The notes under the pieces are model-generated. The model was not told where the DNA came from and did no database searches. It was given only the letters and a program-made list of their open reading frames with translations. Both the position numbers and the translations under genes were made by a program. Positions 10,949 through 23,176 of a DNA stretch of 64,000 nucleotides are shown one piece after another (within the stretch, counting starts at the first letter, position 1; the number at the start of each line of letters is the position of its first letter). The DNA is from Erodium maritimum (taxonomy: Eukaryota; Streptophyta; Magnoliopsida; Geraniales; Geraniaceae), in assembly GCA_963921825.1 (NCBI GenBank), contig OY997588.1, positions 137,299,203 to 137,363,202 on the forward strand. Reading direction: 5' to 3'.

Positions 10949-13800
10949 ATCTCCCACTTGGAGACTGTCCATGAAAAATCTTCACTTCACTCCTACTCAT
11001 GTAACTCCAATAACACCTCAACGCAACATCAATAAACTTTTGAGGTAGTGAGACATCTTCCTTCAACTATCCATGAAGGCCAGTTGAAGTTATGCATAAC
11101 TTCAGCTTCTCCGTTGTAACAACTTTGGTCAACATATCTGCATGATTCTTTGACCCAAATTTTTTCTTTAGGGACAAAGTAGCATCATTCATTAATCCTC
11201 TAATGAAATGATATCTCAACTGAATATGCTTCGTCCTAGCACGAAACACAGGATTCTTGGCGAGTTGAATGACGCTCCGACTGACGCTATACAAAGCACT
11301 GTCTGCCTGTTTCTTCCCTAACTCCTCCAAGAAATTCTTCAACCAGATCATTTCCTTTCCAGCTTCTGAAATAGTTGTGTACTCTGTTTCAGTGGATGAA
11401 AGGGCAAACACTCTTCTACAGTCGAGACATCCAACTAACTACTGTGTCACCCAAGGTAAAGACTTACCCTGTAGTACTCTTTCTTGTGTCAAAACATCCA
11501 CGTAAGTCTACATTAGAAAACCATTCTAAGATTACATCCTTCTTCTTGAAATGTAGTGCAACCTTTGAAGTTCATTTCAATCAGCGAAACAACCACGTGA
11601 TTGCTTCTCAATGCTCTCTCCCAGGATTATACATGAATCTATTAACAACTCCCACTACATGTGCAATGTCTGGCCTTGTGCAAACCATTGCGTACATCAA
11701 ACTACCCACTGCTGAGGTGTACGAAACTTTAGCCATTTCTTTCTTGTCTTTATCCGTCTTAGGTGACTGTTCTCGAGTGAGTTTGAAGTGACCTCCCAAC
11801 GACGTACTTCTTGTCTTAGCATCTTGGAGACTGAACTTGCTCAAAATCATCTCAATATACTTCTCTTGAGATAACTTTAAACTTCCATCAGATCGATCCC
11901 TATTGATGCTCATTCCGAGTATTTACTTCGCTGTGCCTAAGTCCTTCATCTCAAACTCTTCAGACATCTATCTCTTCAACTTGTTGATTTCTACCATGTT
12001 GGATCTGCAATCAACGTACAACAATAATATGATGTAAGATTAATTGAAATTCTTGACATAGCAACAATGATCTAATTGAAGTACCATCGTCTAACTTCAA
12101 GTACTACTGTCTTGGTGCTTGTTTCAGACCATACAAATTTTTCTGCAATTTGCAAACTAGGTCCTCACTCCCAGCTCTCTGGAAACCCTCAGGTTGTACC
12201 ATATATATATCTTCATCAAGATCACCATGTAAGAACACGGTCTTCACATCTAGTTGCTCTAGATGAAGATCCTCTGCAGCCACGATAGCTAACACAAGTC
12301 TGATAGTAGTCATCTTGACTACTGGAGAGAATATCTCGTTGTAGTCAATCCCCTTCTTCTGTTGGAAGCCTTTGACTACTAACCTTGCCGTGTACCTATT
12401 GCTACCATCATTTTCTTCCTTAACCCTGAACACCCATTTATTTTATAGAGCCTTTTTTCTTAGTCGGTAACTTGGTCAATGACCAAGTTTCATTCTTTTC
12501 AAGAGATTTCATCTCTTCATCCATGACTGACTCCCACTTAATCGAATCATCCATTTTAATTTCCTCTGTATAACATTGAGGCTCTCCATTCTTAGTCAAC
12601 AACAAATAATGTAGTGATGGAGAGAACCGTTCTGGAGGTCTTGAAACTCTGCTCGATCTCCTCACTTCAGCTATTGGGGTAGCTGGTAGTATCTCTTCAT
12701 TATTTTCCTATACTTGACTCTCACTGCTGCTTGTAACATCTTCCACTATAATATCTTCCAACATTGCTTCTTCCTTGTCTTTGGGTTCTTTAGTGATATC
12801 CCGCTCCACACTCAAGCGATCCTTGTACATAGTGCTTTCACAGAATGTGACATCTTTACTTCTAATGACTTTCATCTTTGACTCATACAAAATCTATACC
12901 CCCATGTCATCAGATCCATAGCCAATGAATACACACTTCTTTGCTTTTGGATCAAGCTTGTCTCTGTCGGAATCCTTTACTTTCACATAAGAAACACAAC
13001 CAAAGACTTGCAAATTTTGAAGATTTACCTCTTTTTCATGCCATTCTTCTTCAGGAATCATGAACCCCAAAGGAACTGAGGGTCTATGATTGATGAGGTA
13101 TGATGTTGTGCTCACTACGTCTGCCCAAAACCTTTTAGGCAATCCTGCTTGATTCCCCATACTCTTCGCCCTCTCGTTCAACGTTCTGTTCATCCTCTCC
13201 GTAACACCATTATGCTGGGGCGTCTCACACTCAGTCTTCAGCATACCTATACCATGTTTAGCACAATAATCAATAAACTCATCACTATTATACTCACCAC
13301 CATTGTCAGACTTTAAACACTTCACTTTTAAGTTAGTTTCATTCTCAACAACATCTTTCCATTTCTTAAAGGTATTAAAAACTTCATCTTTGTATTTTAG
13401 AAAGTAAACTCATACCTTTCTTGTGGAATCATCAATGAAGGTGACGTAGTAGCAAGATCCTACAATGGATGGAACTTTTGTAGGTCCATACACGTCTGAA
13501 TGCACCATTTTCGCAAAAACTAACCTTCACATTATTCAGTTTTGGAATATTCCCTTTTCAAGCTAACATCTTCATTCCTTTCTCCCTCATATGCCCAAGT
13601 CGTTGGTGCCATAGAGTTGAAGGATCTGGCTCATCAGTAATTGCATTAACCTCTTCCACTAGCATCTCCTCCATGTACAAAGTTCCCCTCTTCCATCCTC
13701 GAGCAATAATAAAGTTCCTTTTTGATACCTTCCATTGGCCGTCTTTAAAGGTTATACCGTATCCCAAGCTGTCCAGATGACTTACAAAGATCAACATTCC
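10949..13800 (-). pseudogene. Decayed Copia (TNT1-like) pol
   Basis: Broken minus-strand frames at 13797-13558, 13325-12894, 12890-12708, 12665-12438, 12433-12104, 11913-11608 and 11411-11067 follow Copia pol order. The GAG-pre-integrase part has LWHQRLGHM. The integrase part has KSDNGGEY and TPQHNGVTERMNR. RT pieces include VKGFQQKKGIDY, LDVKTVFLHGDLDE and LYGLKQAP. RNase H has STETEYTTISEA and MLTKVV. Frameshifts and stops separate the pieces. Gag, protease and the 5' LTR are missing beyond about 13800. The element is not functional. Confidence 0.85.
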
Positions 13801-14211
13801 CGGAATGGGACGGCGTGGAGGCTCCCATCACGAAGGGCACCAAGGCCGTAGGAAGTGGAAGCAATGGTGGTTCCACCGAGAGAGAAGGAGGTGCAGGGAG
13901 AAGCCCAGCTAAGGTTTGCTTCGGCTTCCTCCTATGTTGGGCCTTGAAGGTCGAAACCACCTCAAGAGGACAGAGCGAGGTCTTCAAGAGAGAAAGTTGT
14001 ATCGGAGGCGACATGATAGAGCCGATAGTTGCAACATCAACACCAGTAACAGTGTCGACGACAAAGACATAGTTAAGGAGAATTATAATCGTAAGGACTA
14101 TGACTAAAATTTACTCTCGAAACACGAAAAAAAGTTTCAACATGTACCTCCACTTTGTTTAACTTTTATAACATGCGGTGTCGTTCACCTAACTAGTTTA
14201 ATATATTCTTA
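13801..14211. other. Unassigned segment between Copia remnant and TRIM
   Basis: A minus-strand open frame (14014-13745) runs through this segment into the Copia pol in another frame. Its proline/leucine-rich sequence has no domain I recognise. It may be degenerate Copia gag/protease or an unrelated repeat joined at the truncation point. Confidence 0.35.
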
Positions 14212-14226
14212 TGTTAGAATATAATT

Positions 14227-15936
14227 TTTTTTATAAGCTCGAAAAATTTATTAATAAAAAATGAAACCATAAAAGGAATCAGAAAGCCCTGATTCAAAAA
14301 GAAACAGGGTAGTTTCAACGAAAACAAAAGGACTCTGACACGAGGAGCCAAAAGGTCAAGCCTTTTCCTAAAAAGAAAACAAAGAGCAAAAATAGAAAGA
14401 GAAAACCGTGTCAAAACTTCGCCCTTGAGATACTCTTCCTCTTGGCCGCCAACTCACGAATTGTAGTCCAAGCGTCAGTACCAGGCGACAAAGTTATGAC
14501 CTGAGTGTCTCCTTTTACTACTTGTTCAACCTATTTCCCAATATCGACGGGACAAATGTATATTTCCCGATCAGAGACTTTTGCCTTGCAAGTCAAAGTG
14601 TAGATTTCCGTTAAATGCTTCGGTGGACGACTCACCCGCTTCTTAACGAGGGCGTCCTTGTACGGAGAGTCCACCTGCTGAGAAGGTTGGCCTGTGAGCT
14701 CAACACATGCTCCAACAACTGAAATCTGTTGAGAAACGGGCCGGCCCGGCCCAGAAACAGAATTACAACCAATCCCTCCTTGTGCAAGCCCAACACCAGG
14801 CCCAACTGAGCATACACCAGTTGCAGAGACGTTGATGGCAAACAGATTACCTGAATCAGCGTCAAAACCTTCCTTAAATCTACCACAATCACCGGAAATC
14901 ATACCTAAAAGATTTGAAGAATCAACAGCAAAATCATCCAAATTTGAAACACCGTGAACCTCGGACTCGCCGTGTACAGACACTTCCGGCGAGTCCCCTG
15001 GAAGCTCCACTTCAGTCCTTTGTAACAAAACAGGAGAGGTCAGTTGCTCCACACCCTCTGTATTGTGAGCTTTCGAAGAAACAACAGCATCCAACAAGGT
15101 GCTCTGTTTCTGAACATCCGAAACAGAGGGGAATGCAGGAGCTGATTTGAGCTTTAAAAGTGATCGGCGATGCCAAGCTGTAACAACAAATAAGACATAG
15201 CCATCCACTGAAAACCCATAAATAGCCTCGATAGCCTTCGCATCTGCTTCTTTTGAGTCGAAACGGACAAAACCAAAATACCGATGACTTCGGCTCGGCC
15301 GATTGGAAATGATTATGGATACAATCAAGCCAAATGGACTGAACAAATTCCTAATCCATTCTTGCAATGATCCGAAAGGTAAGCTATTGATGAAAATCTC
15401 GTCTTCTTGTTCTACGAACATACCGTTCTTCACTGCCCGAGGCCGGCGAACCACCATTGAAGCTTGTGATTGCCTTGCATCTGCAACCTTCTCAGTGGCT
15501 GCATCACCTCGAAGGACTAACGTAGAACTCCCTAACTCCATTTTATCAGTAGTGGAAACAACTCCTACCAATTCTACAGAAACAGAGGGCGAAGCGACCG
15601 GAGCAGAAACCTCATCGGATGAACGCTTTCGCTTCCGTTTGGTACGGCGAACAGGGGCAGGATCCGAGACAGGATCAGCCTTCTTCTTCTCCTACGTCGG
15701 ACCCTTGCAGATCTTAACCTTGGAGTCACGTCACTTCTTTGATACCCCCAAACCATCCTTCATCGAAACCTCCGATAAGGTTAGCACATGGTTCAAAGCC
15801 GTCACAACTGATCCAAGAGCCATAGTCACCTCCGCCAAGATATTGACATTAACCTTGGAGTTCCGACGTCTAGAAGTCGAGAGAGTCATATAACACTTGT
15901 TTAAGAATGCCTTTGTGTGTATAACAACCACTAATC
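14227..15936 (-). mobile_element. LINE-like element with ORF1 only
   Basis: The element ends, on the minus strand, with TTAATAAATTTTTCGAGC then an A run (poly-T at the plus-strand left edge). It is bounded by a 17-bp target-site duplication with one mismatch (14210-14226 and 15937-15953). It carries the RRM open frame at 15571-14531 but nothing with RT or endonuclease motifs. It is inserted in the first LTR of the TRIM. Confidence 0.7.
14531..15571 (-). CDS. RRM-containing ORF1-like protein of the LINE element
   Basis: This 346-residue open frame has one RNA recognition motif at about residues 58-140: IFINSLPFG (RNP2-like) and YFGFVRFDSKEADAKAI (RNP1-like). A low-complexity, poorly conserved C-terminal part follows. 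Plant L1 ORF1 proteins can be RRM-type RNA chaperones that bind element RNA. The ATG at 15571 may not be the original start, since an upstream frame-shifted stretch (15756-15574) is basic and may be its former N terminus. Expression is unknown. Confidence 0.6.
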   Translation of the reverse strand: MVGVVSTTDKMELGSSTLVLRGDAATEKVADARQSQASMVVRRPRAVKNGMFVEQEDEIFINSLPFGSLQEWIRNLFSPFGLIVSIIISNRPSRSHRYFGFVRFDSKEADAKAIEAIYGFSVDGYVLFVVTAWHRRSLLKLKSAPAFPSVSDVQKQSTLLDAVVSSKAHNTEGVEQLTSPVLLQRTEVELPGDSPEVSVHGESEVHGVSNLDDFAVDSSNLLGMISGDCGRFKEGFDADSGNLFAINVSATGVCSVGPGVGLAQGGIGCNSVSGPGRPVSQQISVVGACVELTGQPSQQVDSPYKDALVKKRVSRPPKHLTEIYTLTCKAKVSDREIYICPVDIGK

Positions 15937-16263
15937 TATGTTATAATATAATTATAATTGAGCATTCAACTATCAGCTTGAGCTTTTAGTTAAGTTGGTC
16001 CTCTTATATGGTATCAGAGTCTGGCACTTCACGGACCCGGGTTCAAACCCCACTTTTTACAAAAAAAATATTTCTTCTGCATTTATCAAATTTTCCCAAA
16101 ATGGGTCAGCCCTTATCATTCTTCTCAATGGCTCATCTTTTCTTCTAAATAATTCACCTCCAAACCCGTAAATGATCTTGTACGTGAGGGCGCATGCTAT
16201 AATATAACTATAACTGGCCTTCAACTATCAGCTTGATCTTTTAGTTGAGTTGGTCCTCTAATA

Positions 16264-16826
16264 CCTTATACAATAAATATGAAAAAAAAACCCGTATAAA
16301 TCTACTCCTTGTCCTCTTTTCTTTTGACGTGGTACCCATAAAATTTCTAATAAATACCTTTGAATGTATTTTTCTCCAATTCCATTCACCGCCATTTTAA
16401 AACTCAAAAGATTTAGAGGAAAAAAAATGAAATTTGATAACTGTGTATCCATTATTCTAAAAATCCCGACCTAGCTCTGTTTAGGAGCCCGTCTAAGCCC
16501 AATTTTTTTGTTAACCAACCCGATTAATCGTCGATTAATTTAATTAACGTTGATTAATTTTCATGTAATCTCTAATTAACCTCCGAAATATTTTAATCAC
16601 CTGTCTAACGCTTAACAAATTTTAAAACATTATGTGTACTTATAATATTTCATCTTGTAATCGGGCTGATTTTTTCAGCATCCTCAAGATCCAACCTTTG
16701 GATTTGATGGATAATAAAAACCTCGCTGATAAAAAAAACACGCCTAACACGTCGTAAATACTCAAGTTTAGTAAGTTTGATTTCAGACTCTTTTAATATT
16801 TAATGTATAATGTTTATTATTGTATC
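16264..16826. other. AT-rich spacer
   Basis: No coding sequence or transposon ends recognised. It runs from the TRIM end to the target duplication of retroposon copy B. Confidence 0.5.
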
Positions 16827-16846
16827 AACAACGCCAATAGAATCCA

Positions 16847-17959
16847 GCCTAGCATCCACGAGGCACTGTGCTTCTCTCCCAACAACAAAACCCTACGCTC
16901 CTCTACCTTTTAGTAGTAGGCGCCGCCGACAGCCACTGTGACTCCGGTCATGGTTGCTGTCAGCGGCACCCTCTCCCACTTCCCGTTCACCTCCCTTAGT
17001 CCACCAACCTCCGCCGGTCATGCCCTCCATTCCACAGCCTCCCCACAAGCCATTCCGGCCAACATCCTCTTCCCGCCGTCGCTGGAGCAGCCACGACCTC
17101 CTCCACCCCCACGACCCGACCCTCCACCATCCAGCCTGCTCCGCCGCCCGCAGTGGCCAGATCCGCTGCCTCGGCGACCGGATCTGTCGGCCTTCGTCCG
17201 CCATTTCCTCCCTAGCCCTCCACAGCCCAGATCCGGTAAAAACCCACTTCCTCCACCCTTTTCCGGCAGGTCCCCGGCCGGATCCACCTCCCCCCACCTC
17301 GGCCCCTCATCTCCTGGCCTTCTCCTCCGCCAACGACGGGCGGTTGCGCTCGCACCCTCCGGCTTTTTTTCCCGACATCGACAACCTGATTTATCTCGAC
17401 GCTGTCTCTCCGCCACGTCTCTCGTCTGGCCTGGTGACCAGATCTGCTCCCATATGTTGCCGGAGCTCCGCAGTCGACGCTGTCCTGCTTTACCGAGCTC
17501 ACCCGACCAGTCCCTTGCCCCAAGCAGATCATATTTGCATCGTCGGCGCCATACATCTCCCCCCTCGCTCCGAATTCAGCCCCGACCACCAGAGACCGGC
17601 CTCGAGAACTTTAGTTTCGTTGTTGTTGTTTTGTTGTTTAGTTTTTTCGTTAGGTATTCCTAAGTCCCATTTCTGGATTTTCGCTTTCAAAGACCCGTCT
17701 TTGACCGGTGAATCTCCGGGAAGTGTGGTTACCACCATTGGTGGCGTTATCGGTTGGGTCTTTATATCGACGAATTTGTTCGGATCGTCGAGAAGAAAGA
17801 ACAATCTGGTACTTGTTTGACTAGACGCTGCCTCGCCCTTAGTGAGAGCTATTATCTCACCGGCCGTTTTTTAGATTTCCGATAACGATCAGTGTATACA
17901 ACGCTTGTGTTGTTCTATTGGTAAGGTTTATTAATTTTTAATAAATCTTCCTTCTAAAA
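16847..17959 (+). mobile_element. LINE-like retroposon lacking reverse transcriptase (copy B)
   Basis: It is bounded by a perfect 20-bp target-site duplication (AACAACGCCAATAGAATCCA at 16827-16846 and 17960-17979). The 3' end is TTTTTAATAAATCTTCC then an A run, as in plant L1 elements. The 5' part has AAAACCCTACG. The body is GC-rich and proline-codon rich with overlapping open frames on both strands (16938-17663, 16954-17820 and minus-strand frames); none shows a domain. No RT is encoded. Confidence 0.8.
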
Positions 17960-17979
17960 AACAACGCCAATAGAATCCA

Positions 17980-18524
17980 ATGATGCCATCCATGCATATG
18001 TTACTGTACATATATTGATTATTTGGTGGAAGACATGGGTGTTAATTGTCAGTGGATTTCCACGTGAATGGAAGCTCATTCACTCATCTCACTTTTCTCT
18101 CTCTCTCTCTCTCTATATAGATATATTTCTAGTTTCCATTACTTTCACATTGAGATTTGTGCAACAAAATTTCAAACGTTAAATATTCTTCATGCTGCAT
18201 GAGACAGTTTACTGGTCAATTTTAGAAACCACATCATCAATTGAAATTAATTTTTATCTGTGCAAATAAGAGATTAAATGTAGATGACCCAAAATGATAT
18301 GTTCTTGATCCGAGCAGGACGGATCGGGTTCTACGGTTCCACTGTGAAGCCGAGATAAAAATCTCACCGTGACCATTGAATATATATATCAATATTCTGT
18401 TGGACACTATCAATTTTTGCTTGGAAATTTTATATATTATTTTCAAATACATTTGACTCTACAAATCCTATAAATCGCTGCATTTGATTTTCATGAATCA
18501 CACAACTCTCATATTACATCTCTC
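17980..18524. other. Spacer with (CT)n microsatellite
   Basis: A (CT)n run lies at about 18095-18116, followed by TATA-like alternating sequence. No gene is supported. Confidence 0.5.
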
Positions 18525-19770
18525 CAGAGGTGGATCCAGAAACTTAGTTCAGGGTATGCCACTTATAATGATAAAATGTAAAATTAAATTAAAGCCGGTT
18601 CATGGAGTCCTAGAGTATGATTGGTCTTCCAAATGAAATAATTTTCTCATACAAACTCCGATTATAACTCGTAAGATATCAAATTGAATGAAATTCAGAT
18701 ATCTACAATTTTCATATTTGAATTTCAGTAAGAAAAAAACATTACATGAACTCATACACGTCATGAAAGTCAAATGGTCAACCACCATGAGCAGAGCGCT
18801 CTGGGCAAAACATACAACTAGTCATACTACATGAACATGAGTTATGGAACAAACAGTCAAGGATACACCATTCGTCGGACATATGCATTTGAAGAACCTA
18901 AAAACCAATACTTTTTTTTTCCTTTTTTTGTACATAACTTTGTTTAACTTCAATATTCACGTTTTACAACTTTAAATATTATAATGAATAATAACATAGG
19001 TTAAGTTTAGAACAAAATTTGTTCAAAAATGAAGTATTAAAATACAATACAAACATTAAAAATACACTTGTAAAAATGAAGAAATAGATTTGCAAAAGAC
19101 AAGGTTATCCTTCTACAATTGTAAAAATATAAGGAAAACTCTACGATAATAAATATATGAATACTACATAATCAAATATATTTATATTTTATATATTATA
19201 ATATAAACATAAATATTTAATCTAGTTCAAGCATGATTGCCTTCTCTTATCGATAGCTGATCCAGGAGCTCTCGATAGAAAATACAACGTCTCTTATTAA
19301 AAATAAATTAAGTGCTAAGTTGTATATAAATATTTGCATACTTAATACATGTGACTGTATTCAAACACTATATTTTAATTTTATTGCAATGTAGAAAACA
19401 TGCTAGACATCATTTCTTTTAAAAAAATGAGATAAAGTTACATCATTTGCCCATGACTATAAATACTTATAGATGTATACTACTAAACCGTTATGTTTTA
19501 CATCTAATTTTTTGGGTACAACCTACAAAAATGTGTGAATAAGATTATTAGAAAGTGTCATAGACATTTGGAGTTTTAAAAGAGCATTTTGAAGTAAAAT
19601 GAGGTTTAACGTGTAGCAGATTTTCAAATGATCATAACTTCTTCATACGAACTCCGATTTAGGCCCGTAAAATATCAAATCGAAGATATCTGAAAGCTGT
19701 ACAATTTTATGTAATTTTCTCGGGGCGTGGTATGCCGTGGCATACCCTAAACCCCCTAAATCCGCCTCTG
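18525..19770. mobile_element. hAT-type non-autonomous element (1.25 kb)
   Basis: The ends are CAGAGGTGGATCCAG and TAAATCCGCCTCTG, imperfect inverted repeats extended by GGGTATGCCAC / GTGGCATACCC. They are flanked by a perfect 8-bp duplication CATCTCTC (18517-18524 and 19771-19778). A block around CATACAAACTCCGATTATAA (from 18649) recurs in the same orientation near the right end (from 19646), so the element may be a fusion of two copies. No transposase frame is visible. Confidence 0.8.
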
Positions 19771-19778
19771 CATCTCTC

Positions 19779-20787
19779 CTAAATTTTTGAATATTGTTCT
19801 TTTCTATTTCAATGAAAAATTTCTCCAAAGAACAAATTGAAGATCATCTAGCGAGAAGCAATGTGTACGAGTACCAAAATTCTCGTTCAGTTGAATAAAG
19901 TACCATGTATCCATCTCTCCTGGTACAAAGGTTGTTAGAAAGAGTGTAAGACGGTCCCACAACTTTGGAGTGTGTGGTAATTTTTTGTAAGGGAGTAATT
20001 AACATGTTTGCACGCGACTTATCTACGGAAGCCGACCCATACATATGTGAATCGGATATTACAATTGAACGAGGGACACAGATTCCACGGGATGTTGGTA
20101 GTCTGGACTGTATGTATTGACAGTGTGGAAGAACTGTCCAACAACATGAAAAGGAATATACTTACAGATGGATCATAGTAATGTCCTGACAGTGATGCTC
20201 AAAGTCATTATGACGCAGGACTTGTGGACATGACACACGGTTTTTGGTATGTTAGGATCAAATAGAGACATCAGTGGGATCAATCATTCGAGGTTGTTCG
20301 CGAACATCGTCAATGATTGACAACCGACAATGACTTTCATGGTAAATAAACACGAGCATAATCTTACTTATTACTTAATCTTTGGTATTTATTCACCATG
20401 ACCTGTTTTTTTTTTCAAAACACTGTCGTTACCTCAATCCGTAAGCACAAGACATTTCATCAATGCTAAGAAGCAACAAGAAGGACGTGGAACGGGTATT
20501 CACTATATCACTTAATGGCCGTTTTTTTGTTGTTGCAAAATAACCTTATAAGCCACTAGAAAAACTCAAAACTTTCAAGATCGGGACAAGTTTTGGTCGG
20601 TAATCTAATCATAACTTGAAGAACTAACCTTTAATTTGATCATACCGACACAGCTAAACTAATCGACATGCAAGAGTTGTAATAGAGATTGTAAGACAAA
20701 CATCATGGACTTGACATAATAATAACAATAATCCTAAGTTTGATTGTAATTCTCATCTGCAGCTACAACTTATCTCTAAACAACGAT
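19779..20787. other. Spacer downstream of HSFB4
   Basis: AT-rich, no supported coding region. The part near 20787 should contain the HSFB4 3' UTR. Confidence 0.5.
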
Positions 20788-22216
20788 TCAAGAGATCCCA
20801 AATCGTATCTCGGGCTGATGATGATGATAATCAACCGATCTCTTCTTCCTGCTCAAAGGAACCCCAAAGAGCTTGAAAGTAGCATTATTTGAATCCGAAT
20901 CATCAAGCTCAACGATCTTAGGGACACCAACATTAACGTTGTTGTTAGCATGATCATCGTGGCACGGCACCAGAGGCTTGGCATGGTTCTGGATGAAGTA
21001 GATGATGTCATTGTAGAGGCTCTTCATGTGCCCGAGCTCCGAGAGGAGCATCAAGTTCCTTCTCCTCAGTCTCTGATTATCTTCCGTCAAGGCAGCGAGG
21101 ACGTCACTACCGTAGTTGCTGCTCGTGGGTTTCGAAGACGGCAATGGAGATTGGTTCCATATTGGAGTGGGAACGTTGATGTTATTGGTGGGTTCGTGGA
21201 GATACTGGGCTAGGGTTTGGTCGTGGAAGTGGTGGTGATGAGGGCTTTTTCGTCTTTGGATCTCAGTTAACAAGTGCTTTTCTCCCTTTTTGAAGTGCTC
21301 GTTTGCAAACTCCCATCTGTCTGCAACTATCTTCTTGAAACCCTACAATCATTAGGGTTAATACTTTTTTAAATCGCTTCATCTAAAGGTAGCAAGTGAT
21401 GATGTGGTGATTCGCATATTTTAGATTTCAAGTGCTAACATGTCTCCCCCACATGCAGGTCACATTAAGACTATACACATTATAGAATCTTAATCAAACT
21501 TAGATATCTTGTTAAAGTCTATCTCACCTAAAATCTCGAGGCAGTGGATGGAGTTCCCGAGATCTAATGAAACGAAAAATGTGATGTTTATGTGTTTTTT
21601 TCTTCTGTAAACAATGAAGACCAGAGGCGGATCCAAAAATGTAACTTAGGGATTGAAAAGTAAACGTAAACTACACTCACATGCAAATTACGTGTAGGAC
21701 AGATCTTAAAATTACCACAACTTTTTCAAAAGAACTTCGATTTAGGTCCGTAAGACATCACATCGAGGTAACTAAGAACTCTATGATTTTACATAACCTT
21801 TTTGGACAATGGCATGCCATGGCATATTCTATGCCCCTCTAAATCCGTCTTGATAAAAGCGAACATGAAAGTGAGAGTGGAGACGAATTAATATAGATGA
21901 AGCTTACATAGGTATTGAGCTGCCTGACAAAGCTGGAGAAGTTGTTGTGCTTGAAGTAGTTGGGGAGAAGGTCTCTGGCAAACTCAGGGGGCCTCCAGAC
22001 AACAAAGGTGGAGTGGTCTTGACCCCATGACACAATGTGGTCTGTGTGAGGATCATCCACCAGCTGGTATGTCTTGCTCAGGAATGGTGCTGGAACCGGC
22101 TTCTGTGTCTCCACACTAAACACCACTTGATCATGATCTTCATCTTCACCATTACTTAAACATCTGCTATGATCACCATGAATCTGATGCTGACTCTCTA
22201 CTACTGTAAAAGCCAT
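20788..22216 (-). CDS. HSFB4: Heat stress transcription factor B-4-like
   Basis: Two exons, 22216-21908 and 21342-20788, give 287 residues. The DNA-binding domain spans the single conserved intron of plant HSFs: [55 protein letters not shown] | [18 protein letters not shown] coiled-coil oligomerisation part follows ([30 protein letters not shown]). Near the C terminus are KLFGVPL, the LFGV repressor motif of class B HSFs, and the basic RKKR signal. Class B factors lack an activation domain and act as repressors or co-regulators. HSFB4 of Arabidopsis (SCHIZORIZA) sets cell fate in root ground tissue, so a developmental role is likely by homology. The intron (565 bp) holds a hAT MITE. Confidence 0.92.
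21622..21852. mobile_element. hAT-like MITE in the HSFB4 intron
   Basis: It starts CAGAGGCGGATCCAAAAA and ends CCTCTAAATCCGTCTTG, the same termini as the 18525-19770 element. It shares the internal block ACTTCGATTTAGGTCCGTAA with that element's right end. The flanking duplication is too eroded to be sure of (5 of 8 positions). At about 230 bp, it looks like a deletion derivative of the same family. Confidence 0.65.
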
Positions 22217-23176
22217 TAGAGAGAGTGATAGAGAGATCAGCTTCCAATATATAACACCTTTGTTCTATTTCTCTGAGTTGAGTTGAGCTCTCTATCTACA
22301 ATGTAGTGATGTACCTACTACTACTCTACTAGCTTAGCTACTATATAATATATAGTTCCAAGTTCAAGAAAGAACCTTTGTTCTCTCTCACTAAAATAAA
22401 AGCCATGATTGATTACTCTCTTTCTTCCTTTCTCTCTCCCTCTCCACTCTAGTTTGTAAAATATACTGAATATGACCATGTCAGTAAAATATACTGAATT
22501 ATCTTACTACAATCATACAGATCCACCACAGTGGAGTTAGACTCAAATTGTTGATGATTATTATATCTAGGGTTTTTTCTAGGGGTAAACTACAAATACC
22601 TGCTATAAATTTGTAGCGTTTAACTAATACATTTCCTAAAGTTTTTTTTTGAAGAAAGGAGTCTTGTTGGATTTTATATATCACTTGGTGAAGACATACA
22701 AACGGCCCTTCACAACTTATAATCGTTGATTGTACAAGCACAACGGTAAATATTACAGACTCTAGACAAGCCAGACCATAATATTACCGACCCCTTATCA
22801 AAATCTGTAACGCAACAAAATTGTTGATGATTATTATATCTAGGGTTTTTTCTGGTTTTTGTCTAGACTTTAGACAAGCTAAACCATATACTGAATTATC
22901 TTACTACAATCATACACATCCACATAGTAGAGTTACACTCAAATTGTTGATGATTATTATATCTAGGGTTTTTTTCCTGGTTTTTATCTAATATGAGAAT
23001 TTCTACTACATTTTCCATCATGTTATGTGTATTATTAAACCTGTTTGTATGTGAATCGATATAAAATTCAAATTAATTGTACAAGACTAGACTCTTACAC
23101 GTAAAATATATTTAATCATAACATCAATTCAACTTATCTATAATATCTAATAACATATGAAGAGAAATTGAACTTA
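22217..23176. other. HSFB4 upstream region with a local duplication
   Basis: The 5' UTR and promoter of HSFB4 should lie at 22217-22450. A ~90-bp unit (22491-22580, with TGATGATTATTATATCTAGG) recurs at 22888-22980, and its last 40 bp recurs a third time at 22819-22858. A fragment of the inverted-repeat MITE family found at 24300 (CTACAAATACCTGC...TTGTAGCGTTTAACT) follows the first copy at 22589. Confidence 0.55.

Larger units (their letters stand above)
14212..16263 (+). mobile_element. TRIM element split by a LINE-like insertion
   Basis: Two ~70-bp direct repeats, TGTTATAATATAATT...GGTCCTCTTATA (15939-16008) and TGCTATAATATAACT...GGTCCTCTAATA (16195-16263), flank about 190 bp. TGGTATCAGAGT, an initiator-Met tRNA primer-binding site, begins right after the first repeat at 16009, and a purine-rich stretch precedes the second. 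This is the structure of a terminal-repeat retrotransposon in miniature, about 325 bp before interruption. The LINE at 14227-15936 sits in its first LTR, whose start is repeated at 14212. Flanks TCTTA / CCTTA may be the 5-bp target duplication. Confidence 0.65.

Noticed and set aside
16009-16052. tRNA or SINE-like box (TGGTATCAGAG plus GGGTTCAAACCCC)
   Set aside because: The first motif is better explained as a retrotransposon primer-binding site next to an LTR. No cloverleaf or A box at proper spacing was seen.
16938-17820. Two long overlapping Pro/Ser-rich open frames
   Set aside because: They sit between 20-bp target duplications in a retroposon. Frames are open on both strands and the products are low complexity with no family match.
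22491-22980. CRISPR-like repeat spacing
   Set aside because: Only two to three copies of unequal length in a plant nuclear genome; this is a local duplication.
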